A stretch of 64,000 nucleotides of DNA from Streptomyces sp. WM6378 (lineage in GTDB: Bacteria; Actinomycetota; Actinomycetes; Streptomycetales; Streptomycetaceae), in contig NZ_LGDD01000279.1 of NCBI RefSeq assembly GCF_001279695.1, forward strand, positions 1 to 64,000, written 5' to 3'. Positions 8,679-15,982 of this stretch are shown here, in pieces (positions within the stretch are counted from its first letter, which is position 1; every line of letters begins with the position of its first letter). Below the pieces are notes generated by a model. That model saw only the letters and a program-made list of their open reading frames with translations. It did no database searches and had not been told where the DNA came from. Position numbers and translations under genes: made by a program.

Positions 8679-11072
8679 TTAATCCCGGAGCAGATCCGGC
8701 ACCCCGTCCGCGTCGGGCTCGTCCCGGTCCCCGGAGACGACCGTGAGCTGCTGCGTCGCCCGGGTCAACGCCACGTACAGGACCCGCAGTCCGGCCGGGG
8801 ACTCGTCCGCGATCTCGGCCGGGGAGACGACCACCGTGGCGTCGTACTCCAGGCCCTTGGCCTCCAGGCTGCCGAGCGCCACCACCCGGTCGCCGAGCCC
8901 CGCCAGCCAGCGCGCCGCCTGCTCGCGGCGCCGCATGGCGACGACCACGCCGACCGTTCCGTCGACCTGGTCGAGCAGCCGCGCCGCCTCCTCCCGTACG
9001 GAGCGGGCGAGGTCGCCGTCGCGTACGACCGCGAACCTCGGTCGCACGCCCGTCGAGCGGACGGCGGCCGGGGACTTCATGCCCGGCATCGCCAACGCCA
9101 GTACCTTGGCGGCCAGTTCGGCGATCTCGGCCGGGTTGCGGTAGTTGACGGTCAGCTCGAACCGGCGGCGCGGGCGGGTGCCCAGGGCTTCGTCGCGGGC
9201 CTCGGCGGCCTCGTCCGGGTCGGACCAGGAGGACTGCGCGGGGTCGCCCACGACCGTCCAGGTGGCGGTGCGCCCGCGCCGGCCGACCATCCGCCACTGC
9301 ATGGGCGTGAGGTCCTGCGCCTCGTCGACGATGACGTGCGCGTACTCGGTGCGTTCCTGGGCGAGCCGCTCGGCGCGCTCGCGCTGGGTCTCCTCGCGGT
9401 GCGGCATCAGCTCTTCGAGGCCGGTCAGCGCGTCCAGCGGGTCGTACTCGCGTTTCTTCTTCGGCCGGGCCGGGGCGCCGAGCAGCGTCTCCAACTCGTC
9501 GAGCAGGGCCACGTCGTGCACCGAGAAGGCGCCGTCGGCGGTGCGCGCGAGCGAGCGGGCCAGGCGGCGCACCTCGCCCTGGTTGAGGACCCGGCGGGCC
9601 CAGCGCGCGAGCCGCTTCTCGTCGGCCATCGCGGCGAGCACCCCGCGCGGGGTGAGCTCCGGCCACCACGCGTCGAGGAAGGCGACGAAGGCGTCCTCGG
9701 AGGCGATGTCGTCGTCGAAGGAGGAGCGCAGCTCGGCGGCGAGCTCGGGGTCCGTGTGCCGGCCGTTCGCGCCCGACTTCGACCACAGGGCGTCGAGCAG
9801 CAGCCTGCGGGCGCGCGGGCGCAGCAGGTTGACGGGCGCGGTGCCGCCGAGCACGTTCTGACGGATGCGGCGCAGCTCCTCGCCCTCCAGCTCGACGCGC
9901 GCGCCGAAGGCGACGACGCGCAGCCGCTGGCCGGGGTGCGGCGCGGGCGCCTGCTCGCCGAGGGCGAGCTGTTCGCCGCCGCGCCGCCGGGAGCGCCTGG
10001 GCTGCTCCCCGGGGCCCTCCAGGGCGCCCCTGGCGGCCCGGCGCAGGACGTGGAGCATCCGCGAGGAGCCCTTGATGCGGGCGACCGCCGGATCGTCGTA
10101 CTCGGTGGCCTCCGCCCCGTCCACGAGGTTGCCGACCGCGCGGATCGCGACCTGGCCCTCCTCGCCGAGCGAGGGCAGCACGCCCTCGGTGTAGGCGACG
10201 AGCAGCGGGGTCGGCGAGACGATCAGGATGCCGCCGGAGTAGCGCCGCCGGTCCTGGTAGAGGAGGTAGGCCGCGCGGTGCAGCGCGACCGCCGTCTTGC
10301 CCGTGCCGGGGCCGCCCTCGACGTACGTCACCGAGGCTGCGGGCGCCCGGATGACCAGGTCCTGCTCGGCCTGGATGGAGGCGACGATGTCCCGCATGGT
10401 GTGGCTGCGGGCCTGGCCGAGCGCGGCCATCAGGGCGCCGTCGCCGATCACGGGCAGCTCTGCGCCGTCCAGGGTCGCCCTGAGCTCCGGGCGCATCAGG
10501 TCGTCCTCGACGCCGAGCACCTTGCGGCCCTTGGAGCGGATGACCCGGCGGCGTACGACGCGGCCCGGGTCGACCGGCGTCGAGCGGTAGAACGGCGCCG
10601 CGGCCGGCGCCCGCCAGTCGATCACCAGCGGCGAGTAGTCGGCGTCCAGGACGCCGATCCGGCCGATGTGCAGCGTCTCGGCGATGTCGGCCGTGCCGTC
10701 GGGGCGCACGGCGTCCTCGGCCGGGTCGACCGAGGTGTACGCGCCGTCCGGGCCCTTCTTGCCGTCCTTGCCGAGCAGCAGGTCGATCCGGCCGAAGAGG
10801 AAGTCCTCGAACTCGTTGTTGAGCCGGTTGAGATGGACCCCCGCCCGGAAGACCTGGGCGTCGCGTTCGGCGAGCGCGCCGGGCGTGCCGACCTGCCCGC
10901 GCTTGGCGGCGTCGTTCATCAGGAACTCCGCCTCGTGGATCTTCTCCTCCAGGCGGCGGTACACCTGGTCGAGATGTACCTGTTCCCCAGCGATCTCGCG
11001 TTCCCGGACCGAATCCACAGCGGATTCGGCGGTACCGGAAGCGGTATCGACAGCGGCATCCTGCGCGGCCAC
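8679..11072 (-). CDS. helD: HelD-like RNA polymerase recycling ATPase/helicase
   Basis: A 797-residue superfamily 1 UvrD-like protein. The N-terminal 100 residues are a coiled-coil arm (HLDQVYRRLEEKIHEAEF), diagnostic of HelD rather than UvrD. Then come IDWRAPAAAPFYRST, Walker A GGPGTGKTAVALH (253-265), a poorly conserved middle domain, the Walker B VIVDEAQDLTPMQW, VGDPAQSSW, and the C-terminal VLYVALTRATQQL. HelD proteins bind RNA polymerase and release stalled complexes with ATP hydrolysis; some actinobacterial members displace rifampicin (HelR). Nothing here decides between those roles. The closing segment DEPDADGVPDLLRD is acidic. Confidence 0.88.
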   Translation of the reverse strand: MAAQDAAVDTASGTAESAVDSVREREIAGEQVHLDQVYRRLEEKIHEAEFLMNDAAKRGQVGTPGALAERDAQVFRAGVHLNRLNNEFEDFLFGRIDLLLGKDGKKGPDGAYTSVDPAEDAVRPDGTADIAETLHIGRIGVLDADYSPLVIDWRAPAAAPFYRSTPVDPGRVVRRRVIRSKGRKVLGVEDDLMRPELRATLDGAELPVIGDGALMAALGQARSHTMRDIVASIQAEQDLVIRAPAASVTYVEGGPGTGKTAVALHRAAYLLYQDRRRYSGGILIVSPTPLLVAYTEGVLPSLGEEGQVAIRAVGNLVDGAEATEYDDPAVARIKGSSRMLHVLRRAARGALEGPGEQPRRSRRRGGEQLALGEQAPAPHPGQRLRVVAFGARVELEGEELRRIRQNVLGGTAPVNLLRPRARRLLLDALWSKSGANGRHTDPELAAELRSSFDDDIASEDAFVAFLDAWWPELTPRGVLAAMADEKRLARWARRVLNQGEVRRLARSLARTADGAFSVHDVALLDELETLLGAPARPKKKREYDPLDALTGLEELMPHREETQRERAERLAQERTEYAHVIVDEAQDLTPMQWRMVGRRGRTATWTVVGDPAQSSWSDPDEAAEARDEALGTRPRRRFELTVNYRNPAEIAELAAKVLALAMPGMKSPAAVRSTGVRPRFAVVRDGDLARSVREEAARLLDQVDGTVGVVVAMRRREQAARWLAGLGDRVVALGSLEAKGLEYDATVVVSPAEIADESPAGLRVLYVALTRATQQLTVVSGDRDEPDADGVPDLLRD

Positions 11073-11189
11073 CGAGGCCCCCTTCTGACGTGCATTGGGC
11101 AGCCGTCAACCGTACGCGAAGGGGGACCCGATGTCAGGCCACAATTTGGTGCCGAGCCGCATGTCGGGACGGTCGTGGCGCCCCGCGGC

Positions 11190-11951
11190 TCACGCCGGGA
11201 CGTCCACGAGCGCCTTCCCGTCGAACGTACGGACCTCGAAGTGGTCGATCTGGTCGCGGTTCATCGCGGTGCCGCCGTGCACGTACAGCGGATACTTCGC
11301 CGACTCGTGCGGGCTGTCCTTGATCCCGTAGCCCCAGTTGGGCACCGCCCAGGAGGTGACGGTCTCTTGGTCGCCGTTCTTGCCGACCGCGATCAGGCTG
11401 CACTTCAGCGGGCCCTTGACGTTCTTGAGCTCCAGGACGGTGTGGGTGCCCCACGCCTTGGCCTCGGTGCCGACGGTCGCGGTGACGTCGGTCTTCGGGT
11501 CGGTCGCGGAGACCTTCTGGGTCATGTGGTTGAAGAAGGCGTCCTCGGCCGGGCTGGTCGGGTGCGCCTCGGCGCTCTGGTGGGTGCCGGTGTCACCGGA
11601 GGTCGCCACCACCGCGATCGCCGGGCCGCCGACGATCAGCGCGGCCGCTGCCGCCACCAGGTACGTGGTGCGCCGCCGGCGCTTGGCGCGCTGGGCCGCG
11701 ACCTCGTTGATCAGGGTCGTGGTCATGCTGGGCGGGGCCGGGCGCAGCGGCTGGGCCGCGGGGCCCGGGAACTCCCTGAGGGTGGCGAGCATCGGCTCCA
11801 TGCCGGCCAGGCCGTCGAGTTCGGCGGCGCACAGGTCGCAGCCCGCGAGGTGCGCTTCGAAGGCGGTGGCCTCGGCGTCGTCCAGGATGCCGAGCGCGTA
11901 CGCGCCGACAGCCTCGTGCAGCGAGCCCTCCGCGTATTCCCCGGTCGTCAT
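11190..11951 (-). CDS. rsuA: Zinc-finger anti-sigma factor (RsuA-like)
   Basis: A 253-residue membrane anti-sigma factor. The cytoplasmic N-terminus has the ZAS zinc motif HLAGCDLC (H-x3-C-x2-C) in a helical region that should hold the sigma factor. Residues about 90-118 (RAKRRRRTTYLVAAAAALIVGG) form one membrane helix after a positive stretch. The remaining 135 residues are an extracytoplasmic domain of the anti-sigma K type, with WAVPNWGYGIKD and HFEVRTFDG. The ATG overlaps the sigma stop by four bases (ATGA), a typical coupled sigma/anti-sigma pair. The symbol is by analogy with S. coelicolor SigU/RsuA and gene order. Confidence 0.85.
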   Translation of the reverse strand: MTTGEYAEGSLHEAVGAYALGILDDAEATAFEAHLAGCDLCAAELDGLAGMEPMLATLREFPGPAAQPLRPAPPSMTTTLINEVAAQRAKRRRRTTYLVAAAAALIVGGPAIAVVATSGDTGTHQSAEAHPTSPAEDAFFNHMTQKVSATDPKTDVTATVGTEAKAWGTHTVLELKNVKGPLKCSLIAVGKNGDQETVTSWAVPNWGYGIKDSPHESAKYPLYVHGGTAMNRDQIDHFEVRTFDGKALVDVPA

Positions 11952-12493
11952 GTCGTCACCCCCCGTTCCTCCAGTGCGAGTTTCATGGAGCGCAGGGCGT
12001 AGAACACCCGGGACCGCACGGTCCCGCTGGGTACGCCGAGCGCCTGGGCCGCCTCATTGACCGTACGTCCCTTGAAGTACGTCTCGACGAGGGCCTCCCG
12101 GTGGGCCGGGGTGAGGTCGTCGAGCGCGTCCGAGAGGGTCATCAGCCACAACGCCTTGTCGATCTCGTCCTCCGCGGGCATGACCTCCAGCGGCGACGGA
12201 TCGACCTCCTGCGGCCGGGCCTGCCGGCTGCGGTGGCCGTCGATGACGATGCGGCGCGCGACCGTCACCAGCCAGGGGCGGACCGAACCGGTGGCCCGAT
12301 TGAGCTGACCGGCGTTCTTCCAGGCACGGATGAGCGTCTCCTGCACGACGTCCTCGGCCCGCTGCCGGTCGCCGGCGACGAGCCGCATGACGTACCCGAG
12401 CAGCGGCCCCGCGTGCTCGCGGTACAGCGCCCGCATCAGCTCCTCGTCGGGCACGGAGCGGTGCTTGGCCCCTCGCGGACGGTCATCGGCCAC
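11948..12493 (-). CDS. sigU: ECF sigma factor (SigU-like)
   Basis: A 181-residue extracytoplasmic-function sigma factor. Region 2 is seen in LMRALYREHAGPLLGYVMRL and RAEDVVQETLIRAWKN, with SVRPWLVTVARRIVIDGHRS at 2.3-2.4. Region 4 reads LTPAHREALVETYFKG with helix-turn-helix TVNEAAQALGVPSGTVRSR. The GTG start at 12493 follows AAGGATGCCGCC. It directs RNA polymerase to its own regulon and is held by the anti-sigma factor encoded next. In S. coelicolor, SigU has been tied to extracellular protein output and differentiation. Nearby small secreted protein genes are possible targets, which is inference. Confidence 0.87.
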   Translation of the reverse strand: MADDRPRGAKHRSVPDEELMRALYREHAGPLLGYVMRLVAGDRQRAEDVVQETLIRAWKNAGQLNRATGSVRPWLVTVARRIVIDGHRSRQARPQEVDPSPLEVMPAEDEIDKALWLMTLSDALDDLTPAHREALVETYFKGRTVNEAAQALGVPSGTVRSRVFYALRSMKLALEERGVTT

Positions 12494-12627
12494 GGCGGCA
12501 TCCTTGCGCAACCGGCACCTCCAGGTCGAGACCATCCCGGCGCGCGGCTGCGAGCCGGTTCGTCTCTCCATACGGGCGGTTGTCCGCATCCATTCAAAGG
12601 CGGGGCGACTTTCTTCGCGCGGGTCTC

Positions 12628-13188
12628 TCAGAGCGCGGCCACGCGGCGCCGGTGCCGGGCCACCCGCTCGCGGTTTCCGCACACCTCGCTCGAACACCAG
12701 CGGCGCCGTCGCCCGCGCGAGGTGTCGAGATAGAGCAGCCGGCAGTTGTCGCCCTCGCACTGGCGAAGCCGGGCCCGCGCCTCGGGGTCGGTGAGCAGGT
12801 CGACGGCGTCCCGGGCGACCACGGCGAGCAGCGCGCCGCATTCGGGGGCGCGGCTCAGGGTGCGGACGAGTCCGCCGTCGGCGCCCCGGATGGCACGTAC
12901 GCCCGGGGGCGGCGCGGCCGCGAGCGCGTTGACCCGCTCAAGGGCGGCGGGCCCGCAGTCGGTCGGCCCACCCAGCTCGGCATGGACCAACTCGCCTATG
13001 CAGCGTCGGAGTTCGATGAATCGGACCGGCCAGTCGCGGCCCAGTCCGGTGAGCGGGGTGCCGCGCGGGACCAGTCCGGCGCGGAGCAGCCACTGGCCCA
13101 ACTGTGCGGTGCTGTCGAGCTGTTCCCTCTCGTACGCCCCGGTCGCCAGCAGATCCAGACAGATCCGCCCCGAGTCGAACCGCACCAT
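12628..13188 (-). CDS. CGNR zinc-finger (ABATE domain) regulator
   Basis: A 186-residue protein with the two-part architecture of the CGNR family. The N-terminal ABATE region begins with FDSGRICLDLLATGAYER and covers roughly residues 1-130. The C-terminal zinc finger has C-x5-C (CEGDNC), LLYLDTSRGRRRRWC, then CGNRERVARHRRR. The CGNR motif is taken to bind DNA or nucleic acid, and the proteins are usually called transcriptional regulators without known ligands. ATG 13188. The gene reads toward sigU, so it could affect it. It is the first gene of the variable region. Confidence 0.88.
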   Translation of the reverse strand: MVRFDSGRICLDLLATGAYEREQLDSTAQLGQWLLRAGLVPRGTPLTGLGRDWPVRFIELRRCIGELVHAELGGPTDCGPAALERVNALAAAPPPGVRAIRGADGGLVRTLSRAPECGALLAVVARDAVDLLTDPEARARLRQCEGDNCRLLYLDTSRGRRRRWCSSEVCGNRERVARHRRRVAAL

Positions 13189-13289
13189 GCGCCTGTCACC
13201 GCCTAGGGGTTACCGGTGAGTGCCACCCCCCAGAGTGCCCGCCCCGGGCCTCCCCCGGAACCCCTCCTACCGGGCGGTTGCCGCGCGAG

Positions 13290-13337
13290 GGAGCCGGCGC
13301 CCGCGTCCGCTCCCCCCACAGCGGAGCCGCTCCCTTC
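13290..13337 (-). terminator. Nested hairpin after secreted protein A1
   Basis: Outer arms AGGGAGC/GCTCCCT with a nested TCCGCT/AGCGGA hairpin, immediately downstream of the 13350-13706 gene in its direction of transcription. No clear U tract follows. Confidence 0.4.
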
Positions 13338-13349
13338 GCCGATCGCGCC

Positions 13350-13706
13350 TCAGAACTCGAAGTGCGGCACCTTGACGCCCTTGGGCAGCTTCACGCTGTT
13401 GGAGCAGTCCACGGTCGGCCCGACCTGCATGGTCGCCTGGTTCACCTTGGCGTCTCCGGGCATCACCACGTTCGGCCGGTCGGTCGTCGAGCATTCCTGC
13501 GTCTGCTTGATGGTGTAGCTGCCGTTCTTCTTGTCGATGTGAACGGTCTCGGTCTTGTGGATGCAGGTGGTCTCACCCGCGGGGGAGGTCTTGCACTCAC
13601 CCTTGGGCTTGGGCTGCTCGGCGTGCGCCTGCGTGGCGCCGACGCAGATCACGGCGAGACTTCCGATGAGCCCCGAGACGGTTGCGATCTTCTGCCGACT
13701 GAACAT
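13350..13706 (-). CDS. Small secreted protein, family A (copy 1)
   Basis: A 118-residue exported protein of unknown function. The signal peptide MFSRQKIATVSGLIGSLAVI ends near TQAHA. The mature domain of about 88 residues has four cysteines arranged as in the paralogue at 14777-15124: an early Cys, a TTC, a Q-x-x-C, and GP-T-V-D-C-S. Both start MFS-x-x-KIA. Two disulfides are likely. The ribosome site AAAGGA and ATG context (CGCAGCACATG) are also shared with the paralogue. It is probably released or cell-surface associated; there is no lipobox, LPXTG or membrane tail. I do not recognise a named family. Confidence 0.85.
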   Translation of the reverse strand: MFSRQKIATVSGLIGSLAVICVGATQAHAEQPKPKGECKTSPAGETTCIHKTETVHIDKKNGSYTIKQTQECSTTDRPNVVMPGDAKVNQATMQVGPTVDCSNSVKLPKGVKVPHFEF

Positions 13707-13814
13707 GTGCTGCGTTCCTTTGCAATCGAGGCCCGGGCGCCTACGCCATTGATTCGGCGTGCACCCGAGCCTTGGAGGAAATCGAAATACGGGGACCCAT
13801 CGCCCGACGCGGCT

Positions 13815-14090
13815 TCAACCGTGTCCGGCGACGGCAGCGGTACAGCCCGGGCGCGCACCCTGGTGGGTTTGTTGCGCGTCCGGGCTGCCCGTGCCATTGA
13901 GGGTGTTTTCCGGCGCACCGTCGAGCAGCCCGAGCCGGTCCAGGAGATGGACATTCAGATCGTGCGACTCGCATTGCGATGTTCTGCCGGATATCGATAC
14001 GCCTTGTGGGGCTCAGTGCGGCGCGGGTTGAGGAATTTCCCGACCCGCGACCGCTGCGGCTACGACCGCAGCTCCCCGAAACGTGCGCAC
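13815..14090 (-). pseudogene. Decayed family C secreted protein, in-frame TGA
   Basis: Read from GTG 14090, the frame gives VRTFRGAAVVAAAVAG (compare MRKFQRAAAVAAAVAG of the gene at 14109), then REIPQPAPH and a TGA at 14015-14013. The same frame continues as SQCESHDLNVHLLDRLGLL and then TLNGTGSPDAQQTHQGARPGC, ending at TGA 13817-13815. This mirrors the live family C proteins (CKSHDLNLDVLGQVGLLN, LNGEGNPGAQNTHIGSSMGC). The length of 91 codons also matches. The signal peptide has lost its second half, several core residues are changed, and the stop sits at codon 26, so it is a dead or dying copy. Confidence 0.85.
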
Positions 14091-14108
14091 CGAGCTCGGG
14101 GAATTTCT

Positions 14109-14408
14109 TTACTGGCCTTCGCCGTCGTGGTCGCCGTGGTCCCCGTGGTCCCCGTGGTCCCCATCGTGGTCCGGGCCGTGGTCCTGACCGTAGCTGACAC
14201 CGGCACCGTTCTCCGGGGCGAACACCGGCCCGCTGCCCCGGCCGTGCTCCGGGCCGCCGTCCCAGCCACCGTTGTTGGCCACGGCGTTGGCCTGCGAGGA
14301 AGCCACCGCGGTGACCCCACCGTCGTGGGCGAAGCTGACGCCGGCACCGAGGATGGACAGCCCCGCAACCGCTGCGGCTACGGCCGCAGCCCGCTGAAAC
14401 TTGCGCAT
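14109..14408 (-). CDS. Small secreted protein with His/Asp-rich tail
   Basis: A 99-residue exported protein. The signal MRKFQRAAAVAAAVAGLSIL ends near VSFA. The mature part has no cysteine and includes SSQANAVANNGGWDGG, then a tail in which HGPDHDGDHGDHGDHGDHDG repeats the D-H-G triplet. Such a tail could chelate metal ions or be a low-complexity spacer; neither is shown. The N-terminus is of the same MRKFQ type as the genes at 15395 and 19188. ATG 14408 follows AAGGAAGAG. The upstream region is AT-rich for this genome (TGTATATGCTCACATTAAG) and probably holds the promoter. Confidence 0.82.
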   Translation of the reverse strand: MRKFQRAAAVAAAVAGLSILGAGVSFAHDGGVTAVASSQANAVANNGGWDGGPEHGRGSGPVFAPENGAGVSYGQDHGPDHDGDHGDHGDHGDHDGEGQ

Positions 14409-14648
14409 AATTCGACTCTTCCTTATCTAGGTGTGAAGCCCTGACCGGACTACTTAATGTGAGCATATACAGACGGAGTGTAGTCATTTGGGATCTTTGG
14501 TACTTTCTGTGCGCCGTGTCGGCCATGGCGAGGCGCCCTTCGTCCGCCGCGGACAAGGGAATTGAGGGAGCCGGGTCGTACTCACCCCTCTCCGGTGAAA
14601 CGACATTTCCCCGGGGGTGAGTCACGGGCAGCGAGGGACGGTCACTCG

Positions 14649-14690
14649 TTTGCCCGCAGGCCCGGAAACTTTTGCCCGCAGGCCCGGAAA
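14649..14690. repeat. 20-bp direct repeat, two copies
   Basis: TTTGCCCGCAGGCCCGGAAA occurs at 14649-14668 and 14671-14690, a 22-bp period. It lies just beyond the terminator of the 14777 gene. Confidence 0.85.
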
Positions 14691-14691
14691 A

Positions 14692-14734
14692 CGGCGGATG
14701 GCCGGACCCGGTCGCCCGGTCCGGCCATCCGCCG
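14692..14734 (-). terminator. Terminator of secreted protein A2
   Basis: Perfect 17-bp arms (CGGCGGATGGCCGGACC and complement, 14692-14708 and 14718-14734) with a nine-base loop. On the minus strand the stem is followed by TTTTCC, fitting an intrinsic terminator for the 14777-15124 gene. Confidence 0.88.
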
Positions 14735-14776
14735 TCGAAGAGGTGAGGCAGGCGTCGGAAGATTCCGACCTCGCAC

Positions 14777-15124
14777 TCAGCTCAGCAGGCCAAGGGGGTT
14801 GACGCCCGGCTCCTCGCCCCTTTCGGGCCCCGGGTTGGTGGGGGAACAGGTCACCTCGGGACCGATCTTCATGTTCCCGCGGTTCAACAGGCCCACCACG
14901 GGCAGCGACAGGGGCTCGGTCGGCACACAGCCCTGCGCCTGGCGGAGGATGTACCCCTCGCCCTCGGGCGCGGTGCCGACGATCCGCTGGACGCAGGTGG
15001 TGCTTTCCTGGGTGTGGGTACACACCGGCGCCGCCACGGCGTGCGCCTGGGCGGCGCCGGCACAGGTCACGACGAGGCCGCCGAGAAGCCCCGAGACGGC
15101 CGCGATCTTCTTCGCACTGAACAT
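14777..15124 (-). CDS. Small secreted protein, family A (copy 2)
   Basis: A 115-residue exported protein, paralogue of the gene at 13350. The signal peptide MFSAKKIAAVSGLLGGLVVT ends near AQAHA. The mature chain has cysteines in VCTHT, STTCVQ, QAQGCVP and PEVTCSP, the same spacing pattern as copy 1, with KIGPEVTCS matching QVGPTVDCS. The C-terminus (NPGPERGEEPGVNPLGLLS) is unrelated. ATG 15124 follows AAAAGGAAACGCATCAC, nearly the same leader as copy 1, so the duplication included the ribosome site. No function is known to me. Confidence 0.85.
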   Translation of the reverse strand: MFSAKKIAAVSGLLGGLVVTCAGAAQAHAVAAPVCTHTQESTTCVQRIVGTAPEGEGYILRQAQGCVPTEPLSLPVVGLLNRGNMKIGPEVTCSPTNPGPERGEEPGVNPLGLLS

Positions 15125-15327
15125 GTGATGCGTTTCCTTTTGTGAGGGGCGCCAGGGCGCCGCGAACCGACCGCGCCGGGCCCTGGGCAGGCCGGAGAGC
15201 CGGGCTCCAGCGTCCGACCCATGTCCGGGACGTTCGGGTCCGTTTCGCTTACGAAGTGAAGGGCTTGCCTATCGCAGGCACCGTTACTGCAGTCAGCCGC
15301 CTCGCGCTCCGGGCGGCCGCACATGAA

Positions 15328-15361
15328 CGGGCCCCCTCGGGGATGACCCCGAAGGGGCCCG
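15328..15361 (-). terminator. Terminator of secreted protein B1
   Basis: Arms of 15 bp (CGGGCCCCCTCGGGG / CCCCGAAGGGGCCCG, one mismatch) around a four-base loop, 33 bases downstream of the 15395-15637 gene. Confidence 0.85.
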
Positions 15362-15394
15362 CGGAAAGCGTCGGGCTCGCTTACGCCGCCGACC

Positions 15395-15637
15395 TCACTT
15401 GGTGAATGCCTGGTTGAACTGGCCGCAGGTGGTGCCCAAGGTGTCGGAGAGACCGAGCACACTGAGCGGGGTATTGGCCTCGGCCCCCGCCTGCGGGCTG
15501 CACTCCTGGTAGGGGCGGTAGTGGTCGTTCTGGTGCACGCCTTCGTGGGCGGAGGCGGTACCGGCGCCGGCGCCGACTGCGGCCAGACCGCCAGCCGCCG
15601 CCACTGCTGCGATCATGGCCTGCTGAAACTTACGCAT
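15395..15637 (-). CDS. Small secreted protein, family B (copy 1)
   Basis: An 80-residue exported protein. The signal MRKFQQAMIAAVAAAGGLAA ends near ASAHE, leaving about 50 residues. The mature part has YRPYQECSPQ and LSVLGLSDTLGTTCGQFNQA, with two cysteines that probably pair. The larger protein at 19188 ends with a homologous segment (FRPSQECSPQ, LPIAVLAGAETHGVSCTQAN). ATG 15637 is preferred over an upstream ATG because it begins the conserved MRKFQ signal and lies behind the leader CCGAGGTTCCATGCG shared with the genes at 19188 and 20197. Function unknown. Confidence 0.85.
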   Translation of the reverse strand: MRKFQQAMIAAVAAAGGLAAVGAGAGTASAHEGVHQNDHYRPYQECSPQAGAEANTPLSVLGLSDTLGTTCGQFNQAFTK

Positions 15638-15665
15638 GGAACCTCGGTCCTCCATTGCCTGTACA
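15638..15665 (-). promoter_or_regulatory. Shared 5' leader, copy 1
   Basis: On the minus strand, TGTACAGG is followed by AATGGAGGACCGAGGTTCC and the ATG. The same block precedes the genes at 19188 (minus) and 20197 (plus). It contains the ribosome site and probably the transcript 5' end. Confidence 0.65.
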
Positions 15666-15681
15666 TCGAGGTTGATTGCCC

Positions 15682-15709
15682 ACCGTTACCGGTTGAACAC
15701 AAACAGTAA
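15682..15709. promoter_or_regulatory. Inverted repeat upstream of family B gene
   Basis: CGTTAC and GTAACG form an inverted pair with a 16-base spacer, about 45 bases upstream of the 15637 start codon and in the intergenic region shared with the divergent condensation-domain gene. It is a candidate operator. Confidence 0.35.
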
Positions 15710-15982
15710 CGATGCATCTCCCCAGAGGGTGCGCCCTCTCTCCGACAATGACTCTCCGTGGACTCGAACAAGACCGCGTCCTCAAGCTCGACCCGCTGGT
15801 GGACCGAGACGTGTCGCTTGACGCCGCCGAATGCCCGGTGGACCGATTGGCTCACATCCGCCGATCACTCAATCCACTCAAAAGTGGTAACACATCATGT
15901 TCCGGGTGCCTCCGTTCGCGCTCGCGGCTTTCCCTTGAACGGGTCCGCCCGATCCGGGCTCCAACTGCGAACGGAGACGCCC

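Noticed and set aside
8679..11072. Assigning HelR-type rifampicin resistance
   Set aside because: The HelD architecture is clear, but I see no rifamycin-associated element upstream and sequence features do not decide the role.
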